A stretch of 64,000 nt of DNA from Streptomyces sp. CB02923 (lineage in GTDB: Bacteria; Actinomycetota; Actinomycetes; Streptomycetales; Streptomycetaceae): assembly GCF_001905005.1 (NCBI RefSeq), contig NZ_LWKZ01000025.1:434001-498000 (forward strand), given 5' to 3'. Of this stretch, positions 58,252 through 64,000 are shown piece after piece. Position numbers and translations under genes: made by a program. The notes under the pieces were generated by a model that was not told the DNA's origin, searched no databases, and saw only the letters and a program-made list of their open reading frames with translations. The first letter of the stretch is position 1, and every line of letters begins with the position of its first letter.

Positions 58252-59559
58252 ATGAGTTCGGTCCGACGCCCCGACCACCACCGCCCCGACCATCGAGCCG
58301 ATCTGCGGCACGTTCTGACGCACCTGATCACCCCGTTGCTGATGTGCATCGGGATGGGACTGGCCTACCTGGGGGCGTTCGCGCACCCCGAGCCGCACCA
58401 CCTGCCCGTAGCCGTGGTCGGTTCGGGCTCCCAGGCGCAGGTGCTCGCCCAGTCGATCAATGACAAGGCGCACGGCGGCCTGGACGTACGCACCGTCGGC
58501 AGCCGGGCCGAGGCCGTGGACCAGCTGAAGCACCAGGACATCTTCGGCGCGTACGTGATGGACGCGCACGCCGCCGACGGCGGCGCACCGGCCGGGACGA
58601 ACGCCGGCGCGCCGACCGCCGAGAACGGCAGCGCGTCGGCGGCGAGGGGCGGCGCCGCGTCCGCCGCGAAGGGGAGCGGTGCTGCACCGGCGGCCAAGGG
58701 CGGTGAGGCGAAGGCGGCGCCCGAGCTGATGGTCGCGACGGCCGGATCCGACACCACGGCGACCGTGGTGCAGAAGATCTTCACGCCCGTCGCCGCTCAG
58801 CAGGGCGCTCCGCTCAAGGTCACTGACGTCGCTCCGCCGGCCGAGGACGACCCGACCGGCCAGGGGCTCTTCTTCCTGATGGTCGCGATCAGCATCGGCT
58901 CGTACGCGTCGGTCGCGGTGATCGGGGGTGCCGGTGGCGTACTGCCGATCCGGCTGCGCGCGGCGCTGGCGGTCGGCACCTCCTTCGTGGTCAGCATCCT
59001 CGGAACGCTCTTCGCCGGGCCGGTCTTCCACCTCGTCGACCACGGGCTGTGGGGGCTGTGGGGCATGGCCTGGCTGTACTCGGCGGGCATTCTGCTGATC
59101 GGCACCGGGCTGCACACGTTCCTCAAGCGCTGGACCACGCTGGGCGTGATGGCGCTGTTCGTGATGCTCAACTTCACCACCGCGGGCGGAGTCTTCCGCC
59201 CCGAGTTGCAGAACGGTTTCTTCGCCTCCCTCCACGCGTTCTGGAACGGCGCCGGCTTTGTCGAGGGCACCCGCAGCCACGTCTACTTCGACGGCAACGG
59301 ACTCGCCGGACACGTCTGGACGCTGGTGCTGTGGCTGGTCGTGGGCTTCGTGATGGTCGGCGTGGCGTCTCTGGCCGAGGCGCGGCGGCGGCGCGCGGCG
59401 GCGAGCGCGGCGCAGAACGCGACGGCCGTGGCCGCTGCCGCCGTGGCCGCCACGGTGCCGGAGCGCAGCCCGGCCCAGGGCGCGGCGGCCGGGAACGACA
59501 AGGGCGCGGAGCAGGCCGAGGCGGCCGAGGAGGAGATGGAAGAGGCGGTCGGAGTCTGA
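58252..59559 (+). CDS. ABC-2/YhgE-Pip-like (DUF3533-type) membrane protein
   Basis: A 435-aa protein: one N-terminal helix (LITPLLMCIGMGLAYLGAF), a ~170-residue outside domain with an Ala/Gly/Lys-rich low-complexity stretch, then about five helices and an acidic cytoplasmic tail. This topology (one helix, big loop, five helices) is that of YhgE/Pip and DUF3533 ABC-2-like permeases, often MarR- or TetR-controlled export components. No ATPase gene is adjacent. ATG 58252 has GAAGG upstream. Confidence 0.82.
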   Translation: MSSVRRPDHHRPDHRADLRHVLTHLITPLLMCIGMGLAYLGAFAHPEPHHLPVAVVGSGSQAQVLAQSINDKAHGGLDVRTVGSRAEAVDQLKHQDIFGAYVMDAHAADGGAPAGTNAGAPTAENGSASAARGGAASAAKGSGAAPAAKGGEAKAAPELMVATAGSDTTATVVQKIFTPVAAQQGAPLKVTDVAPPAEDDPTGQGLFFLMVAISIGSYASVAVIGGAGGVLPIRLRAALAVGTSFVVSILGTLFAGPVFHLVDHGLWGLWGMAWLYSAGILLIGTGLHTFLKRWTTLGVMALFVMLNFTTAGGVFRPELQNGFFASLHAFWNGAGFVEGTRSHVYFDGNGLAGHVWTLVLWLVVGFVMVGVASLAEARRRRAAASAAQNATAVAAAAVAATVPERSPAQGAAAGNDKGAEQAEAAEEEMEEAVGV

Positions 59560-59589
59560 GGCGGAGGCGCCCGTCACGGGTGCCGCGCC

Positions 59590-59623
59590 CCGTCCACAGC
59601 TCTGTCACGCAGAGTTATCCACA
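59590..59623. promoter_or_regulatory. Pair of DnaA boxes
   Basis: CCGTCCACA (59590-59598) and a perfect TTATCCACA (59615-59623), same orientation, 25 bp apart, in the spacer before the DUF2252 gene. Confidence 0.65.
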
Positions 59624-59793
59624 GGCCCTGCCGCGAGGCGGGGCCTGTCTGTACCGTCGTGCACACGCGGCGGAAACAGCGTCCCGGCGACCGGCGTCCA
59701 ACCGGTGACCGAGGGCGTCCGACGCGGCCGGACGAAGCCTCGGACGACAGGGTCCGAAGTCGGCGCACGGGACGAAGGGGGAGGTGGCGCGCG

Positions 59794-61410
59794 ATGTCGC
59801 GATTGCCGTACGTACCGGGGTTCGCGAAGCCGGACGCGCAGGGGCCCGCGCCGAAGGCGGTCGGCAAGGCGCTCCGGGAGAGGACGCCACGCTCCGCGCA
59901 GGGGCGGTTCACTCCGGAGGCCGGGCGGCCCGACGCGGTGACGTCGGTCGAGGAGTCCAACGCCGGCCGTCTACCGGAACTGGTGCCGATACGGGTCGGG
60001 CGCATGGCCGCCGGTCCGTTCGCCTTCCTCCGCGGCTCGGCCGGCCTGATGGCGTACGACTTGACGACCACCCCGGTGACCGGCATCGGCGCGCAGATAT
60101 GCGGCGACGCGCACGCGGCCAACTTCGGACTCTACGGCGATGCCCGCGGCAAGCTGGTGATGGACCTCAACGACTTCGACGAGACCTTGTACGGGCCCTG
60201 GGAGTGGGACCTGAAGCGGCTCGCGGTCTCACTGGTGCTGGCCGGCCGGGAGGCCGGGGCGAGTGAGGAGCAGTGCCGGGAGGCGGCCCGGGACGCGGCC
60301 GGCGCGTACCGGCGCACGATGCGGTTGCTGGCGGGCATGTCGGCCGCCGACGCCTGGAACGCGATAGCCGACGAGGAACTGGTCTCCTACGCGGATGCCC
60401 GTGACCTGCTGGGCACATTGCAACGGGTGGTGGCCAAGGCACGGAAGAACACCAGCGCGCGGTTCGCGACGAAGTCGACGGAGGAGATACCCGGCGGCGG
60501 AAGGAGGTTCGTGGACGCCCCGCCCGTACTGCGGCGCATACCGGACGCGGAGGCCGCCGCGGTCGTCGCCTCGCTCGCGGGCTACCTGGACACGCTGCCG
60601 GAGGACCGGCTGCCGCTGCTGGCCAGGTACGAGGTACAGGACGTGGCGTTCCGGGTGGTCGGCACGGGGAGTGTGGGCCTGCGCTCCTACGTGGTGCTGC
60701 TGCAGGACCATCGCGGTGAGCCACTGGTGCTCCAGGTCAAGGAGGCACGTAACTCGGCGCTGACGCCCTATGTGGAGAAAGCCGGTTTCCCGGTGCCGAC
60801 GGTGGCACACGAGGGCCGACGGATCGTACGCGGACAGCGCCACATGCAGGTGGTCAGCGACAGCCTGCTGGGCTGGACGACGGTGCATGAGCCGCATGGG
60901 CATGGAGGGGGTAGCGGGGACGGCGGGGGCAGGGGTGGGGGTGGGGGTGGGGGTGGGGGCGAGTCCTGGTCGGAGGCGCGGTCCGACGTGAGGTCCGACG
61001 CGCGGTCGGAGGCGCGGTCGGAGGCGCGGTCCGACGCGTGGCCCGACACGTGGTCGGCAGGGGCAGGGGCTGGGGCTGGGGCTGGTTCGCAGGGAGTGGG
61101 GCGGGGGGAGGGGGCGGGGAGGCCCTACCAGGTGCGGCAGTTCCGGAACCGTAAGGGCAGCGTCGACCCCGCGGCCCTCGCCGGTGATCAGATCGACGAC
61201 TACGCGCGGATGACGGGCGCGCTGCTGGCCCGGGCTCACGCGCACAGTGCCGATCCGCGTGTGGTGGCGGGGTACTGCGGTAAGGGCGGCGCGTTGGACG
61301 AGGCGCTGGCCGGTTTCGCGGTGGCCTACGCGGATCGTACGGAGGCGGATCACGCCGAGTTGGTCGCGGCGATCAAGAAGGGGCGGATCGCCGCGGAGAC
61401 GGGGGTCTGA
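59794..61410 (+). CDS. DUF2252 protein with low-complexity insertion
   Basis: A 538-aa protein of the DUF2252 family, remotely kinase/phosphotransferase-like: the conserved GDAHAANFGLYGD and DLNDFDETLYGPWEWDLKRL motifs are seen (residues ~105-145). Residues ~368-445 are an insertion of Gly runs, four-residue repeats (SEAR/SDAR) and Ala-Gly runs. After it the family sequence resumes (YQVRQFRNRKGSVD). ATG 59794 has GGGGGAGG 9 nt upstream. The substrate and role are unknown. Confidence 0.88.
   Translation: MSRLPYVPGFAKPDAQGPAPKAVGKALRERTPRSAQGRFTPEAGRPDAVTSVEESNAGRLPELVPIRVGRMAAGPFAFLRGSAGLMAYDLTTTPVTGIGAQICGDAHAANFGLYGDARGKLVMDLNDFDETLYGPWEWDLKRLAVSLVLAGREAGASEEQCREAARDAAGAYRRTMRLLAGMSAADAWNAIADEELVSYADARDLLGTLQRVVAKARKNTSARFATKSTEEIPGGGRRFVDAPPVLRRIPDAEAAAVVASLAGYLDTLPEDRLPLLARYEVQDVAFRVVGTGSVGLRSYVVLLQDHRGEPLVLQVKEARNSALTPYVEKAGFPVPTVAHEGRRIVRGQRHMQVVSDSLLGWTTVHEPHGHGGGSGDGGGRGGGGGGGGGESWSEARSDVRSDARSEARSEARSDAWPDTWSAGAGAGAGAGSQGVGRGEGAGRPYQVRQFRNRKGSVDPAALAGDQIDDYARMTGALLARAHAHSADPRVVAGYCGKGGALDEALAGFAVAYADRTEADHAELVAAIKKGRIAAETGV
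60930..61085 (+). repeat. Simple repeats inside DUF2252 gene
   Basis: GGGGTG-type runs (60931-60960), 12-bp units GCGGTCGGAGGC/GCGGTCCGACGC (about 60967-61050) and GGGGCT runs (61068-61085). All keep the reading frame. Confidence 0.88.
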
Positions 61411-61441
61411 GCGGGGCCGGATCGGGCCGTAGGGTGGCCGG

Positions 61442-62449
61442 GTGACGAACTCGCAGGCGGAGAACGCGCAGGACGGCCAAGACGCACATGCTGACCACGG
61501 GGTCGCGGGCCGTGCGGCCCACGCATCCCAGGGAGAACCCCCGGCTCACGCGGGTCAGGACGGTTACGCGGCGGGCCCTGCGGCTCATGCGGCGCCCCGG
61601 CACGGTCACGAGGACCCGTATGCCTCCCAGGGCAGCGACGGACGGGGGGAGACGCCGAGTGGTGGCTCGCGGGAGTCGGCTTCGACCGGGCGGTTGGCGC
61701 AGGCGGTGGAGGCTGCTGAGCAGGCGCTGATCGAGTTCGAGATCGCGGTGGAGACCTTCCGGGTGGAGGTGGAGAACTTCTCCCGGCTGCACCACCAGCG
61801 CCTCGGCCCCATGTACTCGCGGCTCGACGAGCTGGACGCCCAGATCGCCGAGGCGGTCGCAGCTCGTACGGGTGATCCCGAGGACGTACGCAAGGCGCGG
61901 GAGGCGCGGGCGGCGGTGCTGCCGATGCCCGATGTCGAAGAGCTCTTCCACGGATGGATGGGGTCCGAGGGGCTGTACCCGGAGGCCGAGGCGATGCTCA
62001 ATGAGCAGCCGGTCCGGCCGCCGCAGAAGGTGCGGCCGAGTGAGGAGGCCCGCCGGGTCTACCGTGACCTGGTGCGCAAGGCCCACCCCGACCTGGCGCG
62101 CGACGAGGCCGAGCGCGGCCGCAGGGACGCCTTCATCGTGCGGGTCAACGCCGCGTACGGGGCCGGGGACGAGGCCGCGTTGCGCGAGCTGGCCCGTGAG
62201 TGGGAGGCGGGGCCCGTGCCGCAGGAGCAGCGGCCGAGCGAGAGCGAGGAGCTCTACGCGCGGCTGGAGTGGCTGGCGGCGCGCAAGGAGATGCTCGCGG
62301 AGGCCGCCTCCGAGCTGGAGGAGAGCGCGATCGGCGCGATGATCAAAATGGCGCCCGAGGACCCGGACGCGCTGCTGGAGGAGATCGCCGAGAAGCTGCT
62401 CGCGGACGTTGCCGAGCGCGAGGCGTACCTGGCGCAGCTGGTCGGGTAG
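61442..62449 (+). CDS. J-domain (DnaJ-like) protein
   Basis: A 335-aa protein. The His/Ala/Gly-rich first ~85 residues are disordered. A coiled coil follows (~85-155, LAQAVEAAEQALIEFEIAVE). A J-domain-like segment (~200-245) carries the HPD motif in RKAHPDLARDEAER. A C-terminal helical part ends it. J-domains stimulate an Hsp70 (DnaK) ATPase. There are no zinc-finger repeats, so it is a specialised type III-like co-chaperone. The GTG start has AGGGTGG upstream. Confidence 0.85.
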   Translation: MTNSQAENAQDGQDAHADHGVAGRAAHASQGEPPAHAGQDGYAAGPAAHAAPRHGHEDPYASQGSDGRGETPSGGSRESASTGRLAQAVEAAEQALIEFEIAVETFRVEVENFSRLHHQRLGPMYSRLDELDAQIAEAVAARTGDPEDVRKAREARAAVLPMPDVEELFHGWMGSEGLYPEAEAMLNEQPVRPPQKVRPSEEARRVYRDLVRKAHPDLARDEAERGRRDAFIVRVNAAYGAGDEAALRELAREWEAGPVPQEQRPSESEELYARLEWLAARKEMLAEAASELEESAIGAMIKMAPEDPDALLEEIAEKLLADVAEREAYLAQLVG

Positions 62450-62458
62450 CGTCGGGGC

Positions 62459-62803
62459 ATGCACTTTGGTTCTCTGCCCACGGTCGGTGTCGACGCTCTG
62501 ACGCCCGAGGACTTCCTCCTGGACGTACGGGAGCACGACGAGTGGGAGGCGGGGCACGCCGAGGGCGCGCTGCACATCCCGATGAGCGAGTTCGTCGGCC
62601 GGTACGGCGAGTTGACGGAGCAGGCGCCCGACGGCGGCAAGGTCTACGTGCTGTGCCGGGTCGGTGGCCGTTCCGCGCAGGTCGCCCAGTACCTGATCCA
62701 GCAGGGCATCGACGCGGTGAACGTCGACGGCGGGATGCAGGCGTGGGAGGCCGCGGGCCGCCCGGTCAAGGACAGTAAGGGCGCGCCGGGCGCTGTGGTC
62801 TGA
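62459..62803 (+). CDS. Rhodanese-domain protein
   Basis: A 114-aa single-domain rhodanese, 9 bp after the J-protein gene. It has LLDVREHDEWEAGHAEGALHIP (given in part), the active-site Cys66 in LCRVGGRS and the end VNVDGGMQAWEAAGRPV. It can transfer sulfane sulfur; the acceptor is unknown. ATG 62459 follows a GTCGGGG stretch. Confidence 0.93.
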   Translation: MHFGSLPTVGVDALTPEDFLLDVREHDEWEAGHAEGALHIPMSEFVGRYGELTEQAPDGGKVYVLCRVGGRSAQVAQYLIQQGIDAVNVDGGMQAWEAAGRPVKDSKGAPGAVV

Positions 62804-62825
62804 CCTGCCGTACTCGGCCGGTCGC

Positions 62826-63959
62826 TCAGCCGAGGGCGTGGGCGGCCAGCAGGTCGCCCAGGGCTTCTTCGTGTGCGGCGGCCGGGCCGAGGGCGAGTTC
62901 GAGCTGTTTCGCCCAGGCGTGGTAGCGGTGCAGTGAGTAGTCCGTGTCCGCGCCGAAGCCGCCGTGCAGGTGCTGTGCGGTCTGTACGACGCGGCGTACG
63001 CCTTCGGAAGCCCAGATCTTGGCCACCGCGACATCACCTGCTGGTGGCAGTGCACCGTTCGCGGCGCTGCTGATGTGCCACGCGGCCTGCCAGAGGGTGG
63101 CTTCCATGGCGCGCAGATCGATGTAGCGGTCGGCGGCCTGGACGGCGACTGCCTGGAAGGTGGCGACGGGGAAGCCGAACTGTTCGCGTTTGGCGGTGTA
63201 GGCGCTGGTCATGGCCAGTACGGCTTGGCCGAGGCCGAGGGCCAGCGCGCACGTGCCGGTGGTGAGGACGTTGCGCAGCCACTCCCAGGCGCCGGGTTCG
63301 GTGATCACTTCCTCGGGGCGGAATCGTACGGAGTCCAGGTGGACTTCCGCGTGGCGTTCGCCGCTGGTGGAGACCTGGTCGTGAAGGCGGACGCGGTCCC
63401 GGAGGCGGGGTACGAGGGCGAGTACGGCCGTTCCGTCGCCGGTGTGGGCGGGGATGAGGATGCGGTCGGCGTTCTGTGCCCAGGGGACGGCGGTGTGCAT
63501 GCCGTCGAGGACCCAGCCGGAGTCCTCGCGACGGGCGGTGACGGCGAGTTCGGCGGGATCGTGGCCGGTGCGTCCGGCGGCGGCGACGGTGAGGACCAGC
63601 TCGCCACGTCCGGCACGGGGCAGTACGTCGGCACGCAGCGCGGCGTCGGCGTACGTCTGGACCGCGAGGGCTACGGCGCTGTTCTCCAGCAGCGGTACGC
63701 GGGCGAGCACCCTGGCGGACTCGCGCAGCACCAGGCAGAGCGCGATCGGGTCCAGTCCCGCGCCGTCGTATTCGGGGGCGAGCAGCAGACTCAGCAGGTC
63801 GGCGTCGGCCAGCTTGTGCCACAGAGTGCGGTCGAAGTCGTCGGCCACGGCTCCGGCGGTGAGCGCGGGGCTCGGCACGCCGTCGGTGACGACGTCCGCG
63901 AAGACGGCCTTGGCCGCCTCGACGGCTGCCTGCTGCTCCTCGGTGAAGGTGAAGTCCAC
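62826..63959 (-). CDS. Acyl-CoA dehydrogenase family protein
   Basis: A 377-aa flavoprotein of the ACAD fold: N-terminal helices (DFTFTEEQQAAVEAAKAVF), middle beta domain and C-terminal helices (REQFGFPVATFQAVAVQAAD, VQTAQHLHGGFGADTDYSLH). The usual catalytic Glu is not evident; the GGFGADTDY loop has Asp instead. That is seen in one subunit of heteromeric actinobacterial ACADs (steroid/lipid degradation), but no partner gene is in view. The GTG start has AGGAGGAC upstream. Confidence 0.9.
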   Translation of the reverse strand: MDFTFTEEQQAAVEAAKAVFADVVTDGVPSPALTAGAVADDFDRTLWHKLADADLLSLLLAPEYDGAGLDPIALCLVLRESARVLARVPLLENSAVALAVQTYADAALRADVLPRAGRGELVLTVAAAGRTGHDPAELAVTARREDSGWVLDGMHTAVPWAQNADRILIPAHTGDGTAVLALVPRLRDRVRLHDQVSTSGERHAEVHLDSVRFRPEEVITEPGAWEWLRNVLTTGTCALALGLGQAVLAMTSAYTAKREQFGFPVATFQAVAVQAADRYIDLRAMEATLWQAAWHISSAANGALPPAGDVAVAKIWASEGVRRVVQTAQHLHGGFGADTDYSLHRYHAWAKQLELALGPAAAHEEALGDLLAAHALG

Positions 63960-64000
63960 TGGCCTGTCCTCCTGCGTACCCGCACGGCGACTACCTGATG
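63960..64000. other. Window end
   Basis: 41 bp upstream of the acyl-CoA dehydrogenase gene, with its ribosome site. Nothing else can be said. Confidence 0.5.

Overview
The window is about 71% G+C and carries the origin region of an actinobacterial, almost certainly Streptomyces-type (Streptomycetaceae), chromosome. The evidence is the gene order rpmH-dnaA-oriC-dnaN-gnd-recF-DUF721-gyrB-gyrA, with a 6-phosphogluconate dehydrogenase gene between dnaN and recF. There is also a long low-complexity linker in DnaA, a ~1.2 kb oriC filled with DnaA boxes, a parAB locus with several parS sites, many GTG starts and GTGA stop/start overlaps. No insertion sequence, prophage, CRISPR array, rRNA or biosynthetic cluster was seen. 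This is conserved core chromosome, becoming more variable after about 51 kb.

Region 1 (1-8.1 kb, + strand): tail of a DUF6049-type membrane protein, the lipid II flippase MurJ, a separately encoded membrane pseudokinase (the partner fused to MviN in mycobacteria), sigma factor SigM with its zinc-finger anti-sigma factor, and trxB-trxA behind a textbook SigR-type promoter.

Region 2 (8.1-14.9 kb, - strand): a GNAT enzyme and a possible tiny membrane ORF, then parB-parA, then rsmG-jag-yidC-yidD-rnpA-rpmH running away from the origin.

Region 3 (14.9-29 kb, + strand): dnaA, oriC (five strict and about fourteen one-mismatch DnaA boxes), dnaN, gnd, recF, DUF721/DciA-like, gyrB, gyrA, a DUF3566 protein and tRNA-Ile(GAT).

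Region 4 (29-51 kb) is an envelope, growth and cell-division region. It holds a DLW-39 peptide, a secreted protein, a proline-rich Ser/Thr kinase with an XRE regulator, tRNA-Ala(TGC), a DUF5324 protein, a cyclophilin, a zinc-ribbon rhomboid protease, CrgA, DUF881, three class E sortases around a glutamine amidotransferase, the polar-growth operon fhaA-fhaB-pstP-rodA/ftsW-pbpA-pknB on the - strand, and tRNA-Leu(CAG).

Region 5 (51-64 kb) is regulatory and metabolic: a divergent LysR/MFS pair, a two-component system whose kinase has an extra C-terminal membrane domain, a divergent azoreductase/HxlR pair, a divergent MarR/ABC-2-like membrane protein pair with clear palindromic operators, a DUF2252 protein with a repeat insertion, a J-domain protein, a rhodanese and an acyl-CoA dehydrogenase.

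The signals that stand out beyond ordinary annotation are: a compact DnaA-box cluster in the rhomboid-crgA spacer (36.2-36.5 kb), with smaller box groups at 11.2, 19.9-20.2 and 59.6 kb; six parS sites that, in genes, fall in linker segments and read VSRET; a six-copy 22-bp tandem repeat after the HxlR gene; and the unusual histidine kinase tail. No wholly new multi-gene system could be supported.
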